This document shows, in pieces, positions 1 through 7,201 of a stretch of DNA of 64,000 bases. Numbering within the stretch: the first letter of the stretch is position 1; every line of letters begins with the position of its first letter. The translations under genes were made by a program, and so were the position numbers. Source of the stretch: JAAXHH01 sp965248395 (lineage in GTDB: Bacteria > JAAXHH01); assembly GCA_965248395.1 (NCBI GenBank), contig OZ252103.1, positions 1,674,001 through 1,738,000 of the forward strand, read 5' to 3'. The notes under the pieces were generated by a model, which was not told the DNA's origin, did not search any database, and saw only the letters and a program-made list of their open reading frames with translations.

Positions 1-910
1 TATTTTCGGGAATTTCGTAAACCGTACGCTGACCTTCATCAACCGGTACTTCGACGGGGTGATCCCGGAGCCGGGGTCCCTTGCGCGGGAGGACCGGGAG
101 ATGCTGGCGACCGTCGCCGGCGCTCCGGCCCGCATCGGTGAATGCTTCGAAGCCTTCCAGGTCAGGCGGGCAGTCCGGGAACTGATCTCCCTCGGCAGCC
201 ATTTCAACCGCTACTTCAACGATCAGGCGCCGTGGAACACCCGCAAGACCGACCGGACGTGCTGCGCGACCACGCTCTACGTGTGTACGCAGGCGGTCAG
301 GACCCTGGCCCTGGTCATGTCTCCCATCATGCCGTTCAGCGCCGAAAGAATGTGGAAGATGGCGGGCCTGGAAGGGCGTGTCGAAGATCAGAGATGGGAT
401 GACCTTGAAATCGACGATACGCTTTCCGGACGCTCCATAGGAAAACTCGATATCCTTTTTCAGAAGATCGATGACGAAACGATTGACGCGCAGGTCGAAA
501 GGCTGGGCAGGTCGATCGCCCAGGGCCAGGGGGACGCGGATGCGGAGCCCGGGGAAGCGGAACCTGCGGAGACGGAGAGGAACGACCTCGTATCGATTGA
601 CGCATTCCGGCGGATAGATCTGCGTATCGCGGATGTCGTTGCGGCGGAACCGGTGCCCGGTACGGACAGGCTGCTCAAGCTGCAATTGCGCATCGGGGCG
701 GAAGAGCGGCAGATCGTGTCCGGCATAGCCCCGGGGTATACGCCGGATAAACTGGTCGGGCGCCAGATCGTGGTGGTGGTCAACCTGGAGACCGCACACA
801 TTCGGGGCGTTGAATCCAGGGGCATGCTGCTCGCGGCCGAGGACGCCGGGGGCGCCCCCATACTCCTCGGTCCGGATTTCCCCGTTCAGTCCGGCTCATC
901 GGTGAGTTGA
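1..910 (+). CDS. metG: Methionine--tRNA ligase, C-terminal part (5' end outside window)
   Basis: Cytosolic enzyme that charges tRNA-Met. Only the C-terminal part is present; the frame is open from base 2. The first residues (GNFVNRTLTF) match the start of the anticodon-binding helical domain of class I MetRS. A charged linker rich in Glu and Ala follows. The last ~105 residues form an EMAP/Trbp111-type tRNA-binding OB fold (from about IDAFRRIDLRIADV to the end), the appended domain that dimerises many bacterial MetRS proteins. Catalytic HIGH and KMSKS motifs lie upstream of the window. The stop TGA shares its last base with an ATG that opens a repeat micro-ORF. Identification is secure from the two domains in order. 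Confidence 0.95.
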   Translation, partial: IFGNFVNRTLTFINRYFDGVIPEPGSLAREDREMLATVAGAPARIGECFEAFQVRRAVRELISLGSHFNRYFNDQAPWNTRKTDRTCCATTLYVCTQAVRTLALVMSPIMPFSAERMWKMAGLEGRVEDQRWDDLEIDDTLSGRSIGKLDILFQKIDDETIDAQVERLGRSIAQGQGDADAEPGEAEPAETERNDLVSIDAFRRIDLRIADVVAAEPVPGTDRLLKLQLRIGAEERQIVSGIAPGYTPDKLVGRQIVVVVNLETAHIRGVESRGMLLAAEDAGGAPILLGPDFPVQSGSSVS

Positions 911-963
911 TGGCCGGTATGGCCGGCATGGCCGGCATGGCCGGAATGGCCGGAATGGCTGGC
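910..963 (+). repeat. Six tandem 9-bp units (ATGGCCGGN), Met-Ala-Gly micro-ORF
   Basis: Six perfectly phased 9-bp units, the last with one extra change (ATGGCTGGC). The first ATG overlaps the metG stop as TGATG. Read in frame, this gives a 33-residue ORF (910-1011) starting with (Met-Ala-Gly)x6 and ending at TAG. Every unit offers a start codon, so translational coupling from metG is possible. Nothing shows that the peptide is made. It may equally be a slippage-prone spacer before tatD. Confidence 0.85.
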
Positions 964-1019
964 ACGGTTGACGAAGCGGATCGGATATCACCCTATCATC
1001 ATGCACCCTAGCGCTGCTT

Positions 1020-1784
1020 TTGCTGTTCGACACCCACACCCATCTTACGGCTGCTGAATTCGATGAAGACCGTGACGAGGTGATCCGGCGGGCCCTCGAC
1101 GCGGGCGTAGCCCGTATGATCGCCATCGGGTACGACCTCGAAAGCAGCCTGGCCGCTGTAGCACTCGCCGAAAGCTGCGACGCCGTGTTCGCCGCCGTGG
1201 GCATACATCCCTGCCACGTCCACGAGGCGCGCGATGCGGATTACCGGAAAATCGAGGAACTGTTCCATCACCCATCCGTGGTCGGCGTGGGCGAAACAGG
1301 CATCGATCTGTACCACGACCGGTCCACCTACCCGCTGCAGCAGACGTCGTTCCGAAGGCACATGGAATGGGGCCGAAGCACCGGACTGCCCGTTATCGTA
1401 CACGACCGGGACGCCCATGTTGAAGTCATGGCCATGCTGGACGAGTTTCCCGATGGGGGAACGACCGCGATCCTGCACTGTTTTACCGGAGATATCAACA
1501 TGGCGGGAAAAGCCATATCCAGGGGTTGCTTCCTGGGTTTTGGCGGAATCGCCACGTTCAAGAACTCGACGGTCCACGAAGTGGTTTCCATGTTGCCGCA
1601 GGATCGCATCCTGGTGGAAACGGACGCGCCATACCTGGCGCCCGTGCCGCACCGTGGACGTCGCAACGAACCGGCGTATCTCGTCAACACCGCCGAAGCA
1701 GTCGCCCGATACCGGGCTGTGTCAATGGAAGAACTGGCCCGGACCACAACCGAAAACGCCGAAAGGGTGTTCCGAATCCAATGA
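1020..1784 (+). CDS. tatD: TatD family metal-dependent hydrolase (deoxyribonuclease-like)
   Basis: Cytosolic TIM-barrel amidohydrolase-superfamily nuclease; TatD proteins act as 3'-5' exonucleases or deoxyribonucleases on damaged DNA. All expected metal ligands are visible: H6 and H8 (DTHTH), E92 (GVGETGIDLY), H128 (VIVHDRDA), H153 (ILHCFTG) and D202 (ETDAPYLAP). The length of 254 aa is normal for the family. The start is a TTG with no clear Shine-Dalgarno; a CTG two codons upstream is an alternative. It lies between metG and rsmA and overlaps rsmA by 4 bp (ATGA). The metG-tatD-rsmA order is common in bacteria. Confidence 0.92.
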   Translation: MLFDTHTHLTAAEFDEDRDEVIRRALDAGVARMIAIGYDLESSLAAVALAESCDAVFAAVGIHPCHVHEARDADYRKIEELFHHPSVVGVGETGIDLYHDRSTYPLQQTSFRRHMEWGRSTGLPVIVHDRDAHVEVMAMLDEFPDGGTTAILHCFTGDINMAGKAISRGCFLGFGGIATFKNSTVHEVVSMLPQDRILVETDAPYLAPVPHRGRRNEPAYLVNTAEAVARYRAVSMEELARTTTENAERVFRIQ

Positions 1785-2653
1785 GTACTGTGATCGATCC
1801 CCCCGATGACCTGCTGGCCGACCTGCGCAGATCGGAGTTCCGTCCATCCAGGACGAGGGGTCAGCATTTTCTGAACGATCCATCCATAGCCCTCCGTATC
1901 ATCGAGGCGGCGGGTGTCACGAGGAATACGGCCGTCCTTGAAATCGGCCCGGGGGCCGGCGCGCTGACCCGGCACCTCGTTACCCGTGCCGGCTGGATCA
2001 CCGCCGTGGAAATCGATGCCAGGCTGGCGCGGGTTCTTCAGGACGCATACAGGGTCTACGATCACCTGACCATCCTGAACCGGGACGTGCTCGATCTGGA
2101 TCTGCCCGGGTTGATGGAAGCGTCCGGCGAAACGGGTTTTGTGCTCGTGGCCAACCTGCCCTACGGTATCACGGGTCCTGTGCTGGACCGGCTGATCGCC
2201 CATCATGGAAAGATCGCGCGTGCCGTCCTCATGGTACAGAGCGAGGTGGGTGGACGTTTGACGGCTTCTCCGGGTACGAAAGCCTACGGCGCGATAACCG
2301 CCATCATGGCATATCACTACGGCATGGAATCCCTGTTTCACGTCGGCGGCGACCGATTCGTTCCCCGGCCGGCCGTGGATTCGTTGGTCCTTAGATTGAC
2401 CCCCCATGATCGTCCACCTGTTGCGGTCAGGGACGTCGGCCTGTTGACCGTCTTGATCAAATCGGCCTTTCAACATCGCCGCAAGATGCTGCATCACGCG
2501 GTGAATCGCCTGGCCCCCGGTTCCGCCGGCCGTCTTTCGGACCGTACCGGCATCAACCTGAAACGACGCGGGGAAACCCTGGACCTGGCCGAGTTCGCGG
2601 CGCTTGCCGATGCGCTTTGGGAATACAGGGACAACCACAAAGACCATTCCTGA
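1781..2653 (+). CDS. rsmA: 16S rRNA (adenine(1518)/(1519)-N6)-dimethyltransferase
   Basis: SAM-dependent methyltransferase that dimethylates two adjacent adenines in helix 45 of 16S rRNA during 30S assembly. Length 290 aa. Seen motifs: GQHFLND at 27-33, SAM-binding motif I EIGPGAG at 54-60, acidic EID near 77, and the NLPYGI adenine-site motif at 125-130. The frame is open further upstream, but the ATG at 1781 is preferred: it overlaps the tatD stop (ATGA) and gives the normal N-terminus. Translational coupling to tatD is likely. Confidence 0.95.
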   Translation: MSTVIDPPDDLLADLRRSEFRPSRTRGQHFLNDPSIALRIIEAAGVTRNTAVLEIGPGAGALTRHLVTRAGWITAVEIDARLARVLQDAYRVYDHLTILNRDVLDLDLPGLMEASGETGFVLVANLPYGITGPVLDRLIAHHGKIARAVLMVQSEVGGRLTASPGTKAYGAITAIMAYHYGMESLFHVGGDRFVPRPAVDSLVLRLTPHDRPPVAVRDVGLLTVLIKSAFQHRRKMLHHAVNRLAPGSAGRLSDRTGINLKRRGETLDLAEFAALADALWEYRDNHKDHS

Positions 2654-2664
2654 CAGATTACACC

Positions 2665-3894
2665 ATGCGCCACCGGTATTCACATTCGACCAGATTGCGG
2701 TTGATGAATGAAAGTAATCAGCGGAGGCTCCGCTTTTTGTATGCGGGCCTGGGAACGGCCGTATTCGTCCTGGCGTCCTTTGCCTTGTGGATAGTGCTGT
2801 ATGAAAACCAGGCGAGGACAGTCGTGGACTGGCTGCTGGACCGGCCCGTTCCGGTCTCTTTGGCAGAGTATGCGAGAACGGCCGATGGGAAATCCGACCA
2901 GCAGGCGTATCATACACTGGATACGGCTCTGTACGGCGCGCTGATCAATCTGCAGGTGACGGCTGGAAGGATACGGGATACAAAGCCGCGCACGATGATC
3001 GGAGGAGGACAATGGACGCCCGTTGAGCGCCGCATCACCGTGTCGGGCGCCTATTCGCTCTCGGAATGCAATCTCGAAATCACCAGTGCGGTCACGCGGG
3101 TGGGCGGCACGGTCGTCCGCGCTGCGGAACGAAGCAGGTCCCGGGAACTGCTGGTCGAAATCGCCCTCAACGGCAAGGTCACGCATCACCTCTATATATC
3201 CCGCGATTCCTACCTGGAGAGGAAGACGGGCCGCCTGGCGGTGGTCGTCGCCTACTCGGACGGGGATTTCCGAGGCGTGGTGGAGAAACTGTCGGAGTTC
3301 AGCCGGCCGATCACCTTCGCCTTGCTTCCCTGGGCGTCCGGCGTAGGCGATATCGCAAAGGACATCACGCGCAGGAACCATGAAGTGGTCGTGCTGCTGC
3401 CCGTACAACCGCGCTCTTTCACTCGAAACATCCCGCGCAGGAGATCCGTGCTGGCCGCCCATTCAAAAGAGACCAACCGACGCATCGTTGAAGACGCTCT
3501 CGCTTCCCTGCCCATGGCCCGGGGTGTGTTGGGATATCCCGGAGGTCTCTTGGACGACGAAGTCGACTTGCTGGATCCCGTACTGGACGAATTGGGCAAG
3601 CGCGACAAGTACTACGTGGACAACCCCGGAACGGTCTATTCGTCCACCGGGCGGGAGAATCGGAGCGACGGTCGTGGCCGGCTTCAAGCCGGGGGCGTCC
3701 TCGATTCCGTTTACAATCCCGTAGTCATATCCATGAACCTGGACCGTGCGTCCCTTTGGGCACTGGATAACGCTCACGCTATTGTCATCGCCGACGCAAG
3801 ACCCCATACCCTGCAGGTCCTGGTGAACCAGATGGCCCGCCTTGAACTGAGAGGCATAGAATTCGTGCGGGTTTCCGACCTGCTGGACAACTAA
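2665..3894 (+). CDS. Membrane-anchored divergent polysaccharide deacetylase-like protein (YibQ/DUF610 fold, active site lost)
   Basis: Predicted 409-aa protein with one N-terminal membrane segment (about 25-46), a low-similarity middle region, and a C-terminal domain (about 191-407) that aligns along its length with the divergent polysaccharide deacetylase family (E. coli YibQ). Family landmarks are present in order (TFALLP, HEVVVLLPVQP, ELRGIEFVRVSDLL). The metal and catalytic positions are not: the family IDD is replaced by AYSDGD at 196-201, the NNHMGS histidine by Tyr in GYPGG at 290-294, and the first His of GHPHP by Arg in ARPHT at 378-382. Loss of activity is inferred from recalled family sequence. 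The start could also be ATG 2704. It follows rsmA by 11 bp and precedes the PdxJ-like gene by 16 bp, so is probably in one operon. Confidence 0.72.
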   Translation: MRHRYSHSTRLRLMNESNQRRLRFLYAGLGTAVFVLASFALWIVLYENQARTVVDWLLDRPVPVSLAEYARTADGKSDQQAYHTLDTALYGALINLQVTAGRIRDTKPRTMIGGGQWTPVERRITVSGAYSLSECNLEITSAVTRVGGTVVRAAERSRSRELLVEIALNGKVTHHLYISRDSYLERKTGRLAVVVAYSDGDFRGVVEKLSEFSRPITFALLPWASGVGDIAKDITRRNHEVVVLLPVQPRSFTRNIPRRRSVLAAHSKETNRRIVEDALASLPMARGVLGYPGGLLDDEVDLLDPVLDELGKRDKYYVDNPGTVYSSTGRENRSDGRGRLQAGGVLDSVYNPVVISMNLDRASLWALDNAHAIVIADARPHTLQVLVNQMARLELRGIEFVRVSDLLDN

Positions 3895-3910
3895 CACGGG
3901 AGTTCCCCGC

Positions 3911-4669
3911 ATGGTAAAACTGAGTGTATGCGTAGACCAGGTCGCCGCCCTGCGTAACATAACGAACCGTGGCGAACCCGATCCCATGACCGCGGTCATG
4001 ATGGCGCAGGTGAGCGGGGCGGACGCGGTAACGATTTCCTGGACATCCAACTCTTCGCTTTATCTGAGCGGGGAGTACGACATCATCCGGCAGCTCGTGC
4101 ATACCCACCTGAACGTGATTACGACACCGGACCTGGAACTCCTGCAGAGTATCTTGACGATTTCGCCCGATATGGTTACTCTTGTTCCGGAGGGTTACGG
4201 GCATGCCGGTTTGAACAACGACTGGTTCGATTCGCCCTGGCCCAAGGGCGATTCCCTGGAACGCCCGGTCGAACGCATGGTAAAGACGTTGCAGGAAAAC
4301 CGGATCCTGACGAGCTTATTGATCAGACCCACCGCGACGCACGTCAGGCAATGCGCCGAGATCAAGACGGATTACATACACATTGACGCAAGCCAGTACG
4401 TCCAGGCCGTAGACCCCGAGGAGAAGAGCCGGATATACGATGAAATGGCTGGCACGGCCAAGACGGCGGCGCGGTTGAACATGGGCGTTTCCGTTGGACG
4501 CGGTGTCGATTATCGGACGGCCGCGGATATGGCGGGCATTGCGGAAGCGGAGGAACTGGTGGTCGGCTACGCCGTCGCCGTGAGGGCAATGACCATTGGG
4601 TACGAACGGGCTGTTCGCGACCTGGTCGACATCATACGCCACGCGCCCAGGCCACCGGTAGACTGGTAG
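3911..4669 (+). CDS. PdxJ-like TIM barrel lacking the catalytic residues
   Basis: 252 aa, aligning from end to end with pyridoxine 5'-phosphate synthase: SVCVDQVAALRN for the VNIDHIATLRN start, then PDPMTAV, SGADAVTI, the SPDMVTLVPEG strand and the C-terminal VVGYAV segment. PdxJ condenses aminoacetone phosphate with deoxyxylulose phosphate. The residues needed for this are replaced here: Q10 for the first-strand His, S43 for His45, I70 for Glu72, H157 for Glu153, R197 for His193 and Y220 for the GHA histidine (E. coli numbering from memory). The HLREDRRH loop is replaced by SWTSNSSLYL. The fold looks intact, so it is not simply decaying. It has a start ATG after GGGA. Its neighbours on both sides also appear catalytically dead. 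A ligand-binding or structural role is inference. Confidence 0.75.
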   Translation: MVKLSVCVDQVAALRNITNRGEPDPMTAVMMAQVSGADAVTISWTSNSSLYLSGEYDIIRQLVHTHLNVITTPDLELLQSILTISPDMVTLVPEGYGHAGLNNDWFDSPWPKGDSLERPVERMVKTLQENRILTSLLIRPTATHVRQCAEIKTDYIHIDASQYVQAVDPEEKSRIYDEMAGTAKTAARLNMGVSVGRGVDYRTAADMAGIAEAEELVVGYAVAVRAMTIGYERAVRDLVDIIRHAPRPPVDW

Positions 4670-4717
4670 ATTGCCCACCGGATCCAAATACCCCGTATTA
4701 TCGAAAGGAACCGAACC

Positions 4718-6310
4718 ATCCAAACACGTTTATCTTTCCTCGTCTTTCTCGCGGCAACCTTGTTGGGCGGTATCCTTATCTTCCCCACCATACGGCTGTG
4801 GTTGTCTTCTTCCGAAGAACTTGAAATGCTGGCGCCCGCCGAAAGAAAGTTGCTGTACAGCCAGTCCACGGTACCGGGCATTGGCCTGACGGGAGGTTCC
4901 CGTCTCACCGCAAGCCTGGAAGTCTCCCGTTTTACGGAACGGGGCAGGGAACGGGCGGTGGACAGTATGATCGAAACCTGGCGCCGTCGACTGAACGCCT
5001 TCGGCATATCGGAACCCGCCATCACCGCGCGGGAGGACGATTCCTTCGACATCGTCGTACCCTTAAGCGCCGATACCGGACTCGTAGGCAGAATGATCCG
5101 GGAGTCCGGCGCGATCACGTTGCATCTCTTCAGGGACGGCGCGGAGGTACAGGCGTTGCGTCAACGCATAGATGATGCCGTGCGTAAACGAGCCCTGGCG
5201 GAATCCGCCGGACTGAGCGGTTTTCTCTCGAGCATAACGGTGGAGGAAGGGATTGCGGACATCGCCGTCAGGGAAAACAACCTGGAACCGGTCAGGGCGA
5301 TGCTGGCGGATTCAACGGTACTGGCCAGCATACGGGCCTTCAACCTCGCCAATCCTCCCGCCGGCGCCTTTGCATGGGCTTCTGAACCGGTGGAACGCGG
5401 CGGCGGTTTATACTATCCGCTCTATTTCATCAACAAGGATGTCGACCTGAACGCGCAGCCCCTCGCGTCGGCCGTCGTCGGCGACGCTTCGGTCACCGCC
5501 GACCGGGGCGCATACGCGGTTCGACTTTTCCTGGAGGATGGGGGCCGGGAAAGCCTGGCCAATCTGTCCAGCGCCAACGCGGGAAACCGCCTGGCCATAA
5601 AGATGAACGGGCAGGTGTACGTAACCCTGAACATACAGGGCAGGATACCCGACGGCCGTGTAGAGATTCCGGGCGGCGACACCCTTGAAGAGGCACGGGC
5701 CCTGGCGGTCATCCTGGAATCCGAGTCGCCACCCGTGGCCGTGACGTTGTTGGGACAGGCGGCCGGGGATTCTTTCACGCCGGGTGGAGCGGATATCGTG
5801 GACGGCGCGGTCACGGCCGCCCTGGTCGGCCTGGGGTTCCTCGGCGCCCTGTTTCTGATCCGGTACCGGGCCGCCGGCGCTCTTTTTATTGTCGGTATTC
5901 TATACCATCTGATCATGACCGGAGCGGTTCTCAGGCTCTGGAACATCGCCGGTACCGCACCGTACTTCACGCTCGCCGGTGCAGCGGGGTTATTGTGCGC
6001 GGTACTCGTCTTTACCACGGTCCATCTCTGGATATTCGAATACCTTCGGGCTGAATCCAATGCGGAGTCCTCGGTCCGGCAAGTCGTGACCGTGGCGCTC
6101 GAGAAAATCAAACCCGTCGTGGTGTGGACCCACGTCATGCTGCTCCTCGTTTCGGTAAGCCTGGTCGTCGTCGGGACCGACGGAGTCGTGAATTTCGGCC
6201 TCGTCCTGTTTTCGGGCGCGACCGGCAGCCTGCTGACCTGTTACCTTTGGACGAACATGCTCCTGTCCTCCCTGGTGGCGGACTGGCAGATCACAAAGTT
6301 GAGTGTATGA
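4718..6310 (+). CDS. SecD-like membrane protein without the proton-relay Asp; probable ATC start
   Basis: SecD uses proton motive force to pull exported proteins across the inner membrane. This protein shows the SecD layout: an N-terminal membrane segment, the first periplasmic segment (GIGLTGGSRL), the P1 base (RLNAFGISEPAI), the P1 head (NRLAIKMNGQVYVTLNI, then LEEARALAVILES) and about five C-terminal helices. In the helix where SecD has VDANVLIFERIREE, this protein has TTVHLWIFEYLRAE, so the essential Asp is Thr. No ATG, GTG or TTG occurs in frame between the upstream stop (4669) and TTG 4760. That TTG would cut the first helix and has no ribosome site, whereas AAAGGAA at 4704-4710 sits 7 nt before an ATC at 4718. 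ATC at 4718 gives 530 aa; TTG gives 516 aa. Stop overlaps the next ATG (ATGA). Confidence 0.7.
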   Translation: MQTRLSFLVFLAATLLGGILIFPTIRLWLSSSEELEMLAPAERKLLYSQSTVPGIGLTGGSRLTASLEVSRFTERGRERAVDSMIETWRRRLNAFGISEPAITAREDDSFDIVVPLSADTGLVGRMIRESGAITLHLFRDGAEVQALRQRIDDAVRKRALAESAGLSGFLSSITVEEGIADIAVRENNLEPVRAMLADSTVLASIRAFNLANPPAGAFAWASEPVERGGGLYYPLYFINKDVDLNAQPLASAVVGDASVTADRGAYAVRLFLEDGGRESLANLSSANAGNRLAIKMNGQVYVTLNIQGRIPDGRVEIPGGDTLEEARALAVILESESPPVAVTLLGQAAGDSFTPGGADIVDGAVTAALVGLGFLGALFLIRYRAAGALFIVGILYHLIMTGAVLRLWNIAGTAPYFTLAGAAGLLCAVLVFTTVHLWIFEYLRAESNAESSVRQVVTVALEKIKPVVVWTHVMLLLVSVSLVVVGTDGVVNFGLVLFSGATGSLLTCYLWTNMLLSSLVADWQITKLSV

Positions 6311-7158
6311 TGGAAAACAAACTGGCCGCATTCTACAGAAAACTGATGGACAAGCCTGAAGTCGTCTACGCGTTCGCCGGCATACTGGTCGTGTTGGGGA
6401 TTGCGGCCACGGCGTTGAAGGCGGAACACGAAGTCACCGATGACCTGGTGTCGCTGCTGCTATCGGGCGACCTGCTTTACGGACTTTTCGTAACCATGCT
6501 GATCGTTCTGGTCATCGTCGGCGCCCGGATCGATGACCGCCCGGGGAAAAGCATCGCGCTGGCCCTGGGGGTGATGGCGGCCGGAAGTATAGTACGGCTG
6601 CTTCTCCCCTTTGCCCGGTCTATCGACTGGCTGGGAGAATGGAACGGCGTCATGCTCGGCATCATGATCATCACCCTTTACCTGTCGCTTCGTGTGGGCG
6701 CCCGGTTCGCCGTGATGGCAATGGGATGCGCGCTCTATACCATGATCGTCACAGCGGGATTGACCTTCGGCGTGGTTGATCAAATTTCGGTTTCGAGTAT
6801 TCTTGCCCTCATGGCGGCCGGGGTGGTGGCGGTGGTGATGACCTTCCTCGGCTATAGTCTTGTCAGAAGCGATATGGAAGGGGCGCGCCGGGAACCGGTC
6901 AGTCAATCCGTGCGTACCGGCATGTCTCGGGCCATGCCCTTCGTGTTCCTTGCCGGCCTGGCCGCCTTGCTGATCGCCGCGCCGCTGGCCGTAATCGCCG
7001 ACGGCCCTCCGCGGGACTATGGCCTGTTGATGATGATCGGAGGTCCGGTCGGCGCCTTCGCCGCGTTGATGTCGGCGGTACCCCTCGTATCGATGACGCA
7101 AAACGTACTGATCGAAACAGCGCCCCCGGCGCGACGTGGAGGACGCCGACAACGTTGA
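6307..7158 (+). CDS. Polytopic membrane protein, SecF-like in its C-terminal half
   Basis: 283 aa with about eight hydrophobic segments (near 19-37, 54-74, 83-102, 115-134, 137-157, 163-184, 210-231, 238-262). Position immediately after the SecD-like gene, with a 4-bp overlap, suggests a SecF counterpart. The C-terminal half can be laid on SecF TM2-6 (YLSLRVGARFAVMA for the FRFEWRFALGA helix, then the GYS and terminal glycine-rich helices). Where SecF has a conserved His-Asp in its third helix this protein has Y144-T145. The large periplasmic domain between SecF TM1 and TM2 is missing and two extra helices lie there. The SecF assignment rests on context plus weak similarity; an unrelated membrane protein is possible. 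Confidence 0.5.
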   Translation: MMENKLAAFYRKLMDKPEVVYAFAGILVVLGIAATALKAEHEVTDDLVSLLLSGDLLYGLFVTMLIVLVIVGARIDDRPGKSIALALGVMAAGSIVRLLLPFARSIDWLGEWNGVMLGIMIITLYLSLRVGARFAVMAMGCALYTMIVTAGLTFGVVDQISVSSILALMAAGVVAVVMTFLGYSLVRSDMEGARREPVSQSVRTGMSRAMPFVFLAGLAALLIAAPLAVIADGPPRDYGLLMMIGGPVGAFAALMSAVPLVSMTQNVLIETAPPARRGGRRQR

Positions 7159-7201
7159 TCGCCCACCGAGGACACACTGAGATCGGTCTTCCCGGAGCGC
7201 C

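Noticed and set aside
910..963. CRISPR-like repeats here, at 28182-28227 and at 42964-43020
   Set aside because: Units are contiguous without spacers and too short; they are simple tandem repeats.
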